Notes: a model not told the origin generated them from the letters alone. Positions 15,386-24,769 are shown, counted from the first letter of the stretch. The stretch: 64,000 nt of DNA from Halobacterium hubeiense (GCF_001488575.1 NZ_LN831302.1:1116001-1180000); one strand, 5' to 3'. Numbers and translations: made by a program.

Positions 15386-16627
15386 ATGGTCGACGGCGAG
15401 CGACTCCCCGGCGCGCCCGCCCGCGAGGAGCGCATCGTCCTGCACGTCGACATGGACTGCTTTTATGCTAGCTGCGAGCGCCGCCGTGAACCCGAGCTGC
15501 GCGGCGAACCCGTCGTCGTCGGCATGGGCTACGAACCCGGCGAGACCGTCGGCGCGGTTGCGACTGCCAGCTACGAGGCCCGCGAGTACGGCGTCGAGAG
15601 CGCGCAAGCCATCGGCGCCGCCCTGGAGAAGCTCCCGCGGAAGGCCGACGAGCCCGACAACCCGGACGCGGGCTACTACCGGCCCGTGGACCTCGACTTC
15701 TACCAGGACGTGGGCGGCTCGGTCAAGGAGATTCTGCACGAACTCGGGGACACAGTACGGGAGGTGAGTATCGACGAGGCGTACCTCGATGTCACCGACC
15801 GGACTGCGTGGGGCGTCGCCGAGGGGTTCGCGCGCCACGTCAAACAGCGCATCGCCCGTGAGGTCGGCGTGCCCGCGAGCGTCGGCGTCGCGCCCGACAT
15901 GAGTACCGCGAAGCTCGCCAGCGACTACGACAAGCCCGACGGCCTCGTCGTCGTCGAACCCGACGAGGTACGGGAGTTCCTCGCGCCCATCGACGTCGCG
16001 GACGTCCACGGCATCGGGCCGGTTCGCGCCCGCGAACTCCACGAGATGGGCATCGAGACCGCGGGCGACCTCGCGAGCGCGGACCCTTACGAGCTCACCG
16101 ACAAGTTCGGCGACCGCGGCCGCGACCTCTACCGGCGCGCTCGCGGCGAGGACAACCGGCCCGTCGAACCCCGTGGAAAGCCCAAGAGCCTCTCCCGGGA
16201 GTCCGCGTTCGACGGCGCGACCGACGACTTCGAGCGCGTGCGCGAGCAGGTCGCGACGCTCGCCGAAGCCGTCGCGGACCGCGCCACCCGCAAGGACGCC
16301 TTCTACCGCACCATCGGCGTGAAGGTCGTGACGCCGCCCTACGACGTTCACACGCGCGCCGAGTCCCTGCCCGGGCCAGTCGACGACCCGGTGCTCGTGG
16401 ACGACGTCACGCAGGACCTCCTCGGGGAGTTCGCGGGCGAGTCCGTGCGGAAGGTCGGCGTGCGCGTCTCCAACCTCGACTTCTCGGAGCGCGAGCAGGC
16501 GAGCCTCGACGGCTTCGAGGCCGATGACGCCGGCAATGCGACGCCCTCGACCTCCCTGCGGGAGCGTCGGCGCGATGACCCCGACGGCGGCCGCGACGGT
16601 CAGATTTCGCTGGACGAGTTCGAGTGA
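15386..16627 (+). CDS. dinB: DNA polymerase IV (Y family)
   Basis: 413 residues. It copies past DNA lesions. The catalytic carboxylates are visible in HVDMDCFYASCE and in VSIDEAYLDV. The helix-hairpin-helix region (VHGIGPVRARELHEMGIETAGDL) and little finger follow. The extreme C-terminus QISLDEFE resembles a PCNA-interacting peptide, as in archaeal Y polymerases. Start at ATG 15386 lies 43 bases after gch3 on the same strand. Length is slightly larger than bacterial DinB because of an acidic C-terminal extension. Confidence 0.95.
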   Translation: MVDGERLPGAPAREERIVLHVDMDCFYASCERRREPELRGEPVVVGMGYEPGETVGAVATASYEAREYGVESAQAIGAALEKLPRKADEPDNPDAGYYRPVDLDFYQDVGGSVKEILHELGDTVREVSIDEAYLDVTDRTAWGVAEGFARHVKQRIAREVGVPASVGVAPDMSTAKLASDYDKPDGLVVVEPDEVREFLAPIDVADVHGIGPVRARELHEMGIETAGDLASADPYELTDKFGDRGRDLYRRARGEDNRPVEPRGKPKSLSRESAFDGATDDFERVREQVATLAEAVADRATRKDAFYRTIGVKVVTPPYDVHTRAESLPGPVDDPVLVDDVTQDLLGEFAGESVRKVGVRVSNLDFSEREQASLDGFEADDAGNATPSTSLRERRRDDPDGGRDGQISLDEFE

Positions 16628-16744
16628 AACGCTTTCCAAATTCACCTGCCGTATTCGACGGTGGACTACAACGGTGTAATAATTAATTGTAATCTCAATA
16701 AAAACTTTTTTGAGGTGGTGAAATCGCCTGATAAATTGCAACAT

Positions 16745-18139
16745 ATGGCAATCGAGTTCGCACACAGTCCACTGCTCACGTTCGCGGCCGGGCTGGCCGT
16801 GGTCGTGTTGCTGTTGGTCGTACTAGACCTCCCCGCGTTCGTCGGGCTCACGATTGCGGCGTTCACTGTCGGCCTCGTCAACGCCGTCTTCGTCCCCGAC
16901 TTCGCGATGGCAGACGCGGCATCGCGGACGGCGACAGCCTTCGGGGACAACATGGCCGGCATCGGTATCCCCATCCTGATGGCCGCTATCATCGGGAAGT
17001 CGATGCTGGAGAGCGGCTCCGCCCAGCGCATCGTCCGCGGCTTCCAGTCGCTGGTCGGCAAAGGCAACTCCGACCTCGCGCTGTGGGGGAGCAGTTCCGT
17101 CCTCGCCATTCCCGTGTTCTTCGACAGCGTGTTCTACCTGATGGCGCCGCTGGCGCGCTCGATGCGCGCCCGCGTCGGGAAGAACTACGCGCTGTACCTC
17201 GTCGTGGTCGGCGCCGGCGCGGCGACGACCCACGTCTTCGTCCCGCCGACGCCCGGTCCGCTGGCGGTCGCGAACGAAATCGACGTCGACCTCGGCATCA
17301 CTATTCTCGTCGGCGTCGCCACCGCAATCCCCGCGGCAATCGTCGGCGGGCTCGTCTACGGTCGCTGGATCAACGCCCGCCTCGACATCCCGCTGCGGGA
17401 CGCGATGGGCACCACCACCGAGGAGTTGGAGGAGCGCGCGGAGCGCGAGACCTCGAACCTCCCCGGCGTCCTCGAATCCATCATGCCCATCGTCCTCGCA
17501 ATCGGGCTCGTCGGCTCCGCGACTGCCGTCGATGCCTTCGACGAGTGGTACCCCGTTCTGGAGACCGTCCAGCCGGTCGTCGCCTTCCTCGGTGACAAGA
17601 ACGTCGCGCTCACCATCGCCGCGATGGCCGCCGCGGTCACGTACCTCCGCTGGACGGGCCTCTCGCGGTCCGTCTGGGAGGACGAACTCACGGAAGCGCT
17701 GAAGTCCGGCGGCAACATCGCCGCCATCACCGCGATGGGTGGGGCGTTCGGTGCACTGCTGCGAGCCTCCAGCATCGGCACGTACATCGCCGACGGCCTC
17801 CAGGAGTTCGGCATCGGCCTGCTGGTGACCGCGTGGCTCATCGCCGCCATCGTCCGCATTGCACAGGGTTCCGCGACTGCCGCGATGCTCACCGCCGCCG
17901 GCATCATGGCGCCGCTGGCCGGCCAGCTCGACGTCAGCGCCGCGTACCTCGTGATGGTCATCGGCGCGGGCGGGAACATCTGCTCGTGGTACAACGACTC
18001 GGGCTTCTGGCTCGTGAAGGAAATCGGCGGTCTCACGCAGGCGGAGACGCTGAAAACGTGGACCGCACTGACGACGGTCATCTCCGTCACCGGACTGGTG
18101 ACGGTGCTGCTTCTGTCGTCGGTGCTGCCGCTGGCCTGA
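16745..18139 (+). CDS. gntP: GntP-family permease
   Basis: 464 residues, about 12-14 membrane segments. Typical GntP-family features include HVFVPPTPGPLAVANEI and the C-terminal GNICSWYNDSGFW. The family imports gluconate, glycerate or related hydroxy acids with protons. The ATG at 16745 follows an AT-rich stretch; upstream GTG codons after a GAGGTGG sequence at 16710 give an alternative start about 10 codons earlier. A UspA-type gene follows closely. No sugar-acid kinase is nearby, so substrate is uncertain. Confidence 0.85.
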   Translation: MAIEFAHSPLLTFAAGLAVVVLLLVVLDLPAFVGLTIAAFTVGLVNAVFVPDFAMADAASRTATAFGDNMAGIGIPILMAAIIGKSMLESGSAQRIVRGFQSLVGKGNSDLALWGSSSVLAIPVFFDSVFYLMAPLARSMRARVGKNYALYLVVVGAGAATTHVFVPPTPGPLAVANEIDVDLGITILVGVATAIPAAIVGGLVYGRWINARLDIPLRDAMGTTTEELEERAERETSNLPGVLESIMPIVLAIGLVGSATAVDAFDEWYPVLETVQPVVAFLGDKNVALTIAAMAAAVTYLRWTGLSRSVWEDELTEALKSGGNIAAITAMGGAFGALLRASSIGTYIADGLQEFGIGLLVTAWLIAAIVRIAQGSATAAMLTAAGIMAPLAGQLDVSAAYLVMVIGAGGNICSWYNDSGFWLVKEIGGLTQAETLKTWTALTTVISVTGLVTVLLLSSVLPLA

Positions 18140-18194
18140 CCTCGTCTCGCATCGCTGCCAGAACACTCACCACACACGACTCGAACCAAACACT

Positions 18195-18641
18195 ATGGAT
18201 CGCGCACTCGCAGTCATCGACCCGACCGACGCAGCGAAAGACCTCCTCCACGAAGCCGGCACGCTCGCCGCCGGCGTCGGCGCCGACCTCGTGGTGATTC
18301 ACGTCACTACCGAGGATGAGTACGGCGGCCGCCGCGAGGCGATGGAGGCGATACCGAACGGTTCGGCGAGCTACACGCCCGACGACGCCGAGGCGGGCGC
18401 CGCGCAGTTCGCCGCCGACCTCGCCGACGAGATTCTCGGCGACCTCGACGTCGAGTACGAGACCGCCGGCTACCTCGGCAAGAAAGCCGGCAAGACCCTC
18501 GACGCGGCCGCCGAGTACGGCTGCGACCACATCTTCCTCGCGGGCCGCAAGCGCTCGCCGACGGGGAAAGCCATCTTCGGCGACGCAACACAGAAAGTCA
18601 TCCTCGACTCCGACGACCCGGTCACCGTCGTGACCGCGTGA
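18195..18641 (+). CDS. UspA-family universal stress protein
   Basis: 148 residues with one Usp domain. The C-terminal nucleotide-binding pattern is visible (GRKRSPTGKAIFGDATQKV, then DDPVTVV). It lies 55 bases after the GntP permease on the same strand, a pairing common in haloarchaea where Usp proteins accompany transporters. It probably binds ATP and modulates the permease or a stress response; the role is inferred from context. Confidence 0.85.
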   Translation: MDRALAVIDPTDAAKDLLHEAGTLAAGVGADLVVIHVTTEDEYGGRREAMEAIPNGSASYTPDDAEAGAAQFAADLADEILGDLDVEYETAGYLGKKAGKTLDAAAEYGCDHIFLAGRKRSPTGKAIFGDATQKVILDSDDPVTVVTA

Positions 18642-18724
18642 CCGGCCGCGCTCTTTTCCGGTCAGTCGCCGCTGGAGGCAGCATATAGAACACCGCGATG
18701 CCGACGCGTCGCTGGCGTCCGGCG

Positions 18725-19372
18725 TTATACGAGCGGCTCCACGAGGTCTTCGAGCGCCGCTCGCGGGTCGTCGGCCTTGGCGACGCCGCTGGCGAGCAGC
18801 ACGCCGCTGGCGCCCAGTTCGCGGGCGGCTTCGAGGTCGTCGCCCGTGCTGATGCCGGCGCCGCAGTAGACGTCGACGCTCGGGTCCACGGCCTCCGCGG
18901 CCGCGACCGCGTCCTCGACGATGCCCGGGTCGGCCTGCGAGACCGGCGTCCCGGTGCCGATGAGCTCCGGCGGTTCGACGGCGACGGCGTCCGGGCCGAG
19001 CGCTGCAGCCGCGGCGATCTGCTCGGGGTTGTTCGCGCAGACCACGGTGTCGAGGCCGACGCGGTCGGCGGCGTCGAGGCTGCCGTCGATGTCCGCGAGC
19101 TTGCGGCGGTGCTCGGAGTGATTCAGGAGCGTGCCGACCGCGCCGTTCGCCTCGACGGACTCGGCGAGCACGCTGCCCGTGTGGCTGCCGTGTTCGACGG
19201 GGCTGACGTGCTGGGCGTACGTCGTCGCGCCCGTCTCCGCGACCCGCGCGAGGTCCGCGGACTGCGGGGCGACGGCGATGGTCGCGTCTGTCTGTTCGGC
19301 GACGTCGGCGGCGGCCTCCGCGACCGCGACCGGGTCGCAGGGGTACGCCTTCAGATTGACGAGTACGAACAC
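18725..19372 (-). CDS. tpiA: Triosephosphate isomerase (archaeal short form)
   Basis: 215 residues. It interconverts dihydroxyacetone phosphate and glyceraldehyde 3-phosphate in glycolysis and gluconeogenesis. Catalytic residues are visible: K8 in NLKAY, H85 in LLNHSEHRR, and E133 in [10 protein letters not shown]. The phosphate-binding end has GAGISTGDD and [11 protein letters not shown]. The length matches the shorter archaeal form, about 30 residues less than bacterial enzymes. It stands alone, transcribed opposite to the Usp gene. Confidence 0.95.
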   Translation of the reverse strand: MFVLVNLKAYPCDPVAVAEAAADVAEQTDATIAVAPQSADLARVAETGATTYAQHVSPVEHGSHTGSVLAESVEANGAVGTLLNHSEHRRKLADIDGSLDAADRVGLDTVVCANNPEQIAAAAALGPDAVAVEPPELIGTGTPVSQADPGIVEDAVAAAEAVDPSVDVYCGAGISTGDDLEAARELGASGVLLASGVAKADDPRAALEDLVEPLV

Positions 19373-19488
19373 GTCTCCAACGCCGTCCTCGGAGGCGAAA
19401 AAGCTGTAGGTTCAGCAGGAATTGCCGTCGGCAGCGGTCGAAGCGGCGACAGTGCGCGTCGGCACGGTCGCAGTGGTGCTATCGGGAG

Positions 19489-20025
19489 CTAGCCGTCGTC
19501 GCCCTTGCGGCGAACCTTGTCGCCGAGCGTCAGCCCCGCGCTGTCGCTGGACGACGACCAGTCCTCGTCAGTGTCGCCGCCGGACTCGGTCAGCGAGATG
19601 CCGAGCTTGGTCTCGAGCTTCTCGCGGACGTCGTCGCTGGGGAGGCTGTCGCCGCGTTCGAGCTTCCGGATGACGCTGGCCTTCTCGTTGAGGTCGTCGG
19701 CCAGCTCCTCCTGGCTGAGCCCCTCGCTCTCGCGGGCCGTCCGGATGCGGTCGTCGTAGTCGCCGGCGAGCTCCTCCATCTCGTCGAACATGTCGCGGCG
19801 GCGGCGCCCGCCCGAGGAGCCACCACTGGACGAGGATGACGAGGAGCCGCCCGAGGACGAACTAGACGAGGACGTCGAGTACTTCGTGCTGGTGGTGCTG
19901 GAGGACTCCGTCTGGACTTCCGTGCCGAAGTCGGCGCAGTCGTCGCAGACGTCGATCTCCGCCCCCTCGATTTTGACGGTCTTCGGGGACGAGACCTCCT
20001 TGCCACACATCTCGCACTGGGCCAT
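19489..20025 (-). CDS. Archaeal multiprotein bridging factor 1 (aMBF1)
   Basis: 178 residues from ATG 20025. An N-terminal zinc ribbon (CEMC at 4-7, and CDDC further in) is followed by a long Ser/Gly/Thr-rich linker (about 45-75), then a Cro-type helix-turn-helix (GLSQEELADDLNEKASVIRK, LERGDSLP). This is the standard aMBF1 layout, a co-regulator associated with TBP and ribosomes. A TATA-like ATTTAAG box lies 26-31 bases before the ATG. The linker is unusually serine-rich for the family. Confidence 0.9.
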   Translation of the reverse strand: MAQCEMCGKEVSSPKTVKIEGAEIDVCDDCADFGTEVQTESSSTTSTKYSTSSSSSSSGGSSSSSSSGGSSGGRRRRDMFDEMEELAGDYDDRIRTARESEGLSQEELADDLNEKASVIRKLERGDSLPSDDVREKLETKLGISLTESGGDTDEDWSSSSDSAGLTLGDKVRRKGDDG

Positions 20026-20073
20026 ACGAACGGGTAGCCGGGGCCGACGCTTAAATGGCACGCCGCCGGCGCT

Positions 20074-20673
20074 TCAGGACAGTTGGCGCCACGCGGAGAC
20101 GAACCGCTGAATCGCGGTGAGGTGGCCGACGACGGCGAACAGCGCGAGCAGCCACGCGGCCAGCGAGAACCCACCGACAGCCGGGATGAACACGGAGAGC
20201 CCGCCGGTGATGCCGACGAGCGCGAGCCGGTCCGCGCGCCCGAGCAGGCCGCCGTAGACGCGGTCGAGGCCGACCGCCTGCGCTTGCGTCCCCAGATAGG
20301 AGGTGAGCAGGACGCCAGTAACAGCAGCAAGGCCGAGGTCGTAGCGGCCGATGCCGGCGGCGAGGCCGGCGACGATGACCACGTCCGCATACCGGTCGAG
20401 CACGTGATCGAGGAGGTCGCCGGCCACCGAGTCCGTGCCGAGTTCGCGTGCGACCGCGCCGTCCAGGAGGTCCAGCCAGCCATTCACGACGACGCAGAGC
20501 GCGCCCACCGCGTACAGGAGGGGCGTTGCGCCGTAGAACGCGGCGGCGGCGCCGACCGCGAACACGAACGCAACGACGCTGATGACGTCGGGCGTGGCGC
20601 CGACGGCGACGGCTGCGCGCACCCACGGCCGCAGCAGCCGGTTCGCGAGGTCACGGTACGTGTCGAGGGTCAT
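20074..20673 (-). CDS. CDP-alcohol phosphatidyltransferase, likely archaetidylinositol phosphate synthase
   Basis: 199 residues, about six membrane helices. The family signature D-x2-D-G-x2-A-R-x8-G-x3-D-x3-D is exact at residues 68-93 (DLLDGAVAR...). The enzyme couples a CDP-archaeol lipid with an alcohol phosphate at the membrane. In haloarchaea, this short form beside an AK6-type kinase is most often annotated archaetidylinositol phosphate synthase; serine and glycerol versions are possible. Its ATG overlaps the kinase stop, so it ends a three-gene operon with hisC. Confidence 0.8.
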   Translation of the reverse strand: MTLDTYRDLANRLLRPWVRAAVAVGATPDVISVVAFVFAVGAAAAFYGATPLLYAVGALCVVVNGWLDLLDGAVARELGTDSVAGDLLDHVLDRYADVVIVAGLAAGIGRYDLGLAAVTGVLLTSYLGTQAQAVGLDRVYGGLLGRADRLALVGITGGLSVFIPAVGGFSLAAWLLALFAVVGHLTAIQRFVSAWRQLS

Positions 20674-21176
20674 AGATACTCAGTGAAGTCCACCTCGCCC
20701 GCGGAGGGGTCGCGGTCGCCCGCGAGCACGGCTTCGATGTCGTCGGCGACCGCCGCCGGGTCGCGGTCGGTGGTGTCGATTTCGTAGACGTTCGGCTTCC
20801 CGTGGTCGCGGACGGTCTCCGAGAGGATGACGTCCAGCGCCTCGCTCTCGGCGTTCTCCTCGGCCTTCTCGCTGGGTTCGCCGCGCTCGATGAGCCGGCG
20901 CTCCAGCTCGCCGGGCGCACAGCGCAACACGACCACGCGGTCGGCGTCCAATAGGTGCGATAGGTGCGACTCCACGAGCACGTCCTCGCGGCCGTCCAGC
21001 CAGTCGCGGACAGCGTCGAGGTCCGCGACCTTGCTGTCCCGCGCCTCGTCGACCTCCGTGTAGAGGTCCTCTTCCTGGATGACGTCGTTGAGGTGGACGA
21101 TGTCGAGGTCGGTGTCGAGGTGCTCGGTGGCGGTCGTCTTCCCCGTGCCCGGCGTCCCGGTGACAGCGACTCTCAC
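20670..21176 (-). CDS. AK6/Fap7-type adenylate kinase
   Basis: 168 residues from a GTG at 21176 that overlaps the hisC stop by four bases. A Walker A loop starts at residue 6 (GTPGTGKTT), followed by the NMP-binding region and the LVESHLSHLLDADRVVVLRC segment typical of AK6. The family has adenylate kinase activity and is linked to small-subunit ribosome maturation (Fap7). A basic LID segment (LERRLIERG) is present. It is translationally coupled to genes on both sides. Confidence 0.85.
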   Translation of the reverse strand: MRVAVTGTPGTGKTTATEHLDTDLDIVHLNDVIQEEDLYTEVDEARDSKVADLDAVRDWLDGREDVLVESHLSHLLDADRVVVLRCAPGELERRLIERGEPSEKAEENAESEALDVILSETVRDHGKPNVYEIDTTDRDPAAVADDIEAVLAGDRDPSAGEVDFTEYL

Positions 21177-22246
21177 TCTGCAAGCACCTCGTTGAGCACC
21201 GCGACGGCGCGCTCGGTCTCCTCGCGGGTGCCGCAGGTGATGCGGACGTGCTCGGGGAGCCCGAAGCTCGAACAGTCCCGAATCAGGACGCCCTTGCGCT
21301 TGGCTGCCTCCGCGACTTCGGTGGCGTCGCCGACGTCCGCGAGCACGAAGTTCCCGTGGCTCTCGTACGTCCGGGCGTCGAGTTCGTCGTGCATGTACTG
21401 TCGCGCCCACTTGACGCTCTCGACGGTCTGCTCGACGTGCTCGTCGTCGTCCAGTGCGGCGGTGCCCGCGCGGCACGCGATGGCGCTGGCGGCGAACGGC
21501 GTCTGCACGCGAGCGTACGCGTCCGCCCACGCCGGGGGCGTGAGCGCATACCCGAGGCGGATGCCCGCCAGTCCGTACGCCTTCGAAAACGTCCTGAGAA
21601 CTGCAATATCGTCCCGTTCGTCGAGCAGCGAGACGGCCGAAGGCGCGTCGGTGAACTCGCCGTACGCCTCGTCGACGACGACCAGCGTGTCCTCGTCGGC
21701 CCGGTCGGCGACCTCCTCCACGGCGTCCAGCGTGAACCGGTGGCCCGTGGGGTTGTGGGGGCTCGTCAGGTAGACGACGCGCTCGCCGTCGTACGCGTCC
21801 AGCACGCGCTCCGCGGTGAGCGCGAACCCGTCGTCGGTCCGCACGTCGTACTCGGCAACCTCTCCGTGGTGGAAGCGCGCACTCATCCCGTAGTACGTGA
21901 ATCCGGGCGTGGGGACGAGCACGCGGTCCCCGGGTGCGAGCGTCGCCCGAGCGAGGTAATCGAGCGCGCCGTCGCCGCCGTTCGCCAGCCACACCTGCTT
22001 GTCGCTGACGTCCCACTGGTCGGCGAGCGCGGCGGTGAGGTCGGCGTGGACGGCTTTCGGGTAGCGGTGGACCTCCGAGGCGGTCTCGCGGATGGCGGCT
22101 TCGGCCTTCGGACTCGGGCCGTGGGGGTTCTCGTTCGAGGAGAGCTTCACGAACTCCGCGGGGTCGCGTCCCAGCTCCCGTGCGACCTCCTCGATGCCCC
22201 GACCGGCCCGGTACTCCACGTGGTCGGAGAGGTCCCGTAGTTCCAT
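21173..22246 (-). CDS. hisC: Histidinol-phosphate aminotransferase
   Basis: 357 residues, start at 22246. PLP-dependent fold type I enzyme of histidine synthesis. The PLP lysine is K222 in TFSKAYGLAG. N165 (SPHNPTG), D192 and Y195 also fit the cofactor site, and SSNENPHGP is near the N-terminus. A TTAAGG box lies about 26 bases before the ATG, pointing to leaderless transcription. It heads the operon hisC / AK6 kinase / lipid synthase with overlapping stops and starts. No other his gene is in the window. Confidence 0.93.
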   Translation of the reverse strand: MELRDLSDHVEYRAGRGIEEVARELGRDPAEFVKLSSNENPHGPSPKAEAAIRETASEVHRYPKAVHADLTAALADQWDVSDKQVWLANGGDGALDYLARATLAPGDRVLVPTPGFTYYGMSARFHHGEVAEYDVRTDDGFALTAERVLDAYDGERVVYLTSPHNPTGHRFTLDAVEEVADRADEDTLVVVDEAYGEFTDAPSAVSLLDERDDIAVLRTFSKAYGLAGIRLGYALTPPAWADAYARVQTPFAASAIACRAGTAALDDDEHVEQTVESVKWARQYMHDELDARTYESHGNFVLADVGDATEVAEAAKRKGVLIRDCSSFGLPEHVRITCGTREETERAVAVLNEVLAE

Positions 22247-22343
22247 GCCCGAGTCGAGTGGCGCGCGGGCCTTAAGACTGCCTTCACGGAGCCGTCCGCC
22301 GATACCCCGGCGTTTTACGACGCACCAGTCACTACTGGCTGAC

Positions 22344-22769
22344 ATGGCAGTCACCGAGACAGTCGTGTACGCCTTGCACCTGTTGTTCGCCGGGCTGTGG
22401 ACCGGGAGCGTGCTGTTCGCCACCGCGACGCTCCCCGGCATCGCCAGCAGCCTCCCCGCCAGCGCCCGCGATTCGTTCGTCGGCACGCTCCGCAACATCT
22501 CCCGCGGTAGCTCCGCCGTCCTCCTCCTCTCGGGCGGCTACATGCTCACGCTCGCCGGTTACACGGACGGCGGCACGCTCACGGGCACGGGCCGCGGCCA
22601 CCTCGTGTTGACGATGCTCGTGCTGTGGCTCGCGCTTGCCGGCCTCACCGAGGTCGCCGCCAGCAAACTCGAAGACGGCGAGGACGCCTCCTCCATCCTC
22701 TACGGCGCCTCCGTCGTCGCCGTCCTCCTGCTGCTGGACGCCGGCGCGCTCGCTACCGGCGCCTTCTGA
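22344..22769 (+). CDS. Small membrane protein, CopD-like
   Basis: 141 residues with four membrane helices. The first helix, YALHLLFAGLWTGSVLF, has the histidine and tryptophan pattern of CopD-family membrane domains. It is divergent from hisC and precedes the Rieske protein gene on the same strand by 76 bases. A role in metal or redox handling is possible but inferred. No signal peptide. Confidence 0.6.
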   Translation: MAVTETVVYALHLLFAGLWTGSVLFATATLPGIASSLPASARDSFVGTLRNISRGSSAVLLLSGGYMLTLAGYTDGGTLTGTGRGHLVLTMLVLWLALAGLTEVAASKLEDGEDASSILYGASVVAVLLLLDAGALATGAF

Positions 22770-22845
22770 CAGCGGCCGACGCTACTTCTCCGCGCTAGCC
22801 GCCGCGACCGTGAGTACTAACGGGGTCGCCGCCACGGGTTACCGT

Positions 22846-23265
22846 ATGAGCCGCTATCGCGTGACGAGCGTCGCGGACGTCCATGAGGAGGGCGGCACGG
22901 TGTTTACGGTGCGGGACGAACACGGCGGCGACGAGGAAGTCCTGCTGGTGCCCTGCGAGGACGGCGTGGAGGCGTGGGTGAACCGCTGTACGCACGAGCC
23001 ACAGCGCCTCTACCGGGAGGGCGTGGGTGCGACTGTGCGGAACGGCGAGGTCGTCTGCCCGCGACACGGGTCGATGTTCGACACCTGTAGCGGCCACTGC
23101 GACAACGGCGAGGCCGCGGACACGACCCTCGTCGACGTCGAAATCACCGTCGAGGACGGCCAAGTCTACCTCACGGACGACGACGTGCAGTACCTCCACG
23201 ACGGCCTCAAGCAGGACGACGAGGACGACGAAACCCCGAGTTCGACCTCGCACATCCAGTTCTGA
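22846..23265 (+). CDS. Rieske [2Fe-2S] protein
   Basis: 139 residues, one Rieske domain. Cluster ligands are visible as C48-x-H50 (RCTHEP) and C71-x2-H74 (CPRHGSMF). No membrane anchor, so it resembles the soluble ferredoxin-like Rieske proteins. The C-terminal 30 residues are very acidic, as is common in halophiles. The electron partner is unknown. It may be expressed with the CopD-like gene upstream. Confidence 0.93.
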   Translation: MSRYRVTSVADVHEEGGTVFTVRDEHGGDEEVLLVPCEDGVEAWVNRCTHEPQRLYREGVGATVRNGEVVCPRHGSMFDTCSGHCDNGEAADTTLVDVEITVEDGQVYLTDDDVQYLHDGLKQDDEDDETPSSTSHIQF

Positions 23266-23279
23266 ACGTGAGACGGCGA

Positions 23280-24218
23280 TTAGTGCTCGTACTCACGCAC
23301 GGACGCTTCCAAGTCCGCGTAAAAGCTCGCCCAACCGAACCGATTGACGTCGTCCCAGGCCTCCAACAGGTCCTGTGAGTCGAATATCCAGCCGGTCGCC
23401 TTCCCCACGAGCGGGACGCGGTTGACCGCGAGGCGAGCCGCGCTCAGGTAGATGCGGTTCGGGTCCGATACCGAGTTGACCGCCTCGTGTCGCATCTCCG
23501 CGGCGGCCTCCTCGATTCGCTGTCGCTCTCGTTCCACAGCCACAGGGTCATCAATAAGATCCTCAACCTCCGACCGGAATCGGCTGAGGTGGTGATGATG
23601 CCGGAAGTCGTCAATGAGTTCCAGCGGTGGCCCATCCGGAGAGATGTAGTTCGGAATACCAGAACACACCGCGCGGTCGACGATTTGGGCGTCCGTTTGC
23701 GTCGCTTCCACGGCAGTCATTACGTCCGACAGATACTCCGTCAGTGGTGTGTTGGCGACGTACTCCGCGTTGATGTGCTCACTGACGAAGAAGTCGAACT
23801 TCGAGTTCGAGATGCTCGGCCGAGGCGTCGCGCCGATTTCTACATCCCCACCCTGGCCGTGATCATCGTGGGTCGCGAACGGTGCGGCCGTCGTCACAAT
23901 GTCCTCCCAGTCGCTGTACGGGAACTGATGGTGTCCGGGTCGGTCTGCCACGAGCGATTGGGCACCTCGCTCGTCTCGCTCGTACAGCGCGGCCAATTCG
24001 GCTTCATCGTACTGGTCGGTGACGAACTTGACGAAGTCGAGTTCTCTCATGTTCTCGGGGCAAACCACTGGGTCGTAGAACCACAGTTCGTCGTAGAGCA
24101 CCGACAGTCCGATCGGCGCCTCCAGTAGTGGGTTCGGCGATCCGTTCGGTGTCGTTGTCCGCTCCCAATCATACCCGATTGGGGAACTGAGACCGACATA
24201 CGCTCGCTTACCGGCCAT
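23280..24218 (-). CDS. Hypothetical protein, unrecognised
   Basis: 312 residues, soluble, no recognised domain. Features include an N-terminal beta strand with GLSSPIGYDW, histidine-rich patches (DDFRHHHHLSRF), and a C-terminal helical half (VERERQRIEEAAAEM). Codon use is a little less GC-rich than the neighbours, so it may have been acquired. It stands alone, convergent with the Rieske gene and separated from the DoxX gene by 56 bases. It does not look like a nuclease or a transposase. Function unknown. Confidence 0.6.
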   Translation of the reverse strand: MAGKRAYVGLSSPIGYDWERTTTPNGSPNPLLEAPIGLSVLYDELWFYDPVVCPENMRELDFVKFVTDQYDEAELAALYERDERGAQSLVADRPGHHQFPYSDWEDIVTTAAPFATHDDHGQGGDVEIGATPRPSISNSKFDFFVSEHINAEYVANTPLTEYLSDVMTAVEATQTDAQIVDRAVCSGIPNYISPDGPPLELIDDFRHHHHLSRFRSEVEDLIDDPVAVERERQRIEEAAAEMRHEAVNSVSDPNRIYLSAARLAVNRVPLVGKATGWIFDSQDLLEAWDDVNRFGWASFYADLEASVREYEH

Positions 24219-24274
24219 ACGGTGTTGAGTTCGTGGCAGTGCTAATAGGCTCTAGGGTGACGGAGCAAGAATAG

Positions 24275-24667
24275 TTACTCCTCACTCCGGTACGCCTCCA
24301 GGAGGAAGACGAGCACGCCGCCGAGCATCGCGAGGTTCCCGAAGAACGCGAGGCGCTCGCCGCTCGCGTCGTCCTCGTCGGCGTTCCAGAAGTCGTGCAT
24401 CGTCGCCGTGACGACGGTGAGGAACGTCGCCGCCGCGCCCGTCGCGAGCTTCGGGAGCCGCCAGACGGCGATGCCGAGGCCGGCGGCGACCATCGTCCCG
24501 GACGCGAGCGGCGCCAGCACGTCGGGCATCGGGACGCCCGCGGACTCGGCGTACTCGACGGCGTCCTCCATGTCGCGGAAGTCCTCGCTGGCCTGCGCGG
24601 CGAGCCCGAGGCCGAGCGCGACGCGCCCGAGCGTCGACAGCGACCGGTCGTCGGTTTGGTCTGTCAT
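24275..24667 (-). CDS. DoxX-family membrane protein
   Basis: 130 residues, about four membrane helices: ALGLGLAAQ, MVAAGLGIAVW, TFLTVVTATMHDFW and LAMLGGVLVFLLEA. The DoxX pattern includes the MHDFWN element near the third helix. The family's roles include thiosulfate:quinone oxidoreductase subunits and stress-linked membrane proteins. The start at 24667 drops an unrelated upstream extension. It is divergent from proC. Confidence 0.8.
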   Translation of the reverse strand: MTDQTDDRSLSTLGRVALGLGLAAQASEDFRDMEDAVEYAESAGVPMPDVLAPLASGTMVAAGLGIAVWRLPKLATGAAATFLTVVTATMHDFWNADEDDASGERLAFFGNLAMLGGVLVFLLEAYRSEE

Positions 24668-24769
24668 CGTACTATTGTTTTCGTGCCGAGGACAAAAGCT
24701 TGCTTGCGGGTCGAGGCGGCTGTCGGAAGCGCAGACGGTATGACCCCCAGTCCCTTCTGTAGGGGTAAG

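Noticed and set aside
15167-16765. 532-codon minus-strand frame antisense to dinB
   Set aside because: Shadow of the DinB gene in GC-rich DNA; no recognisable domain, while dinB has clear motifs.
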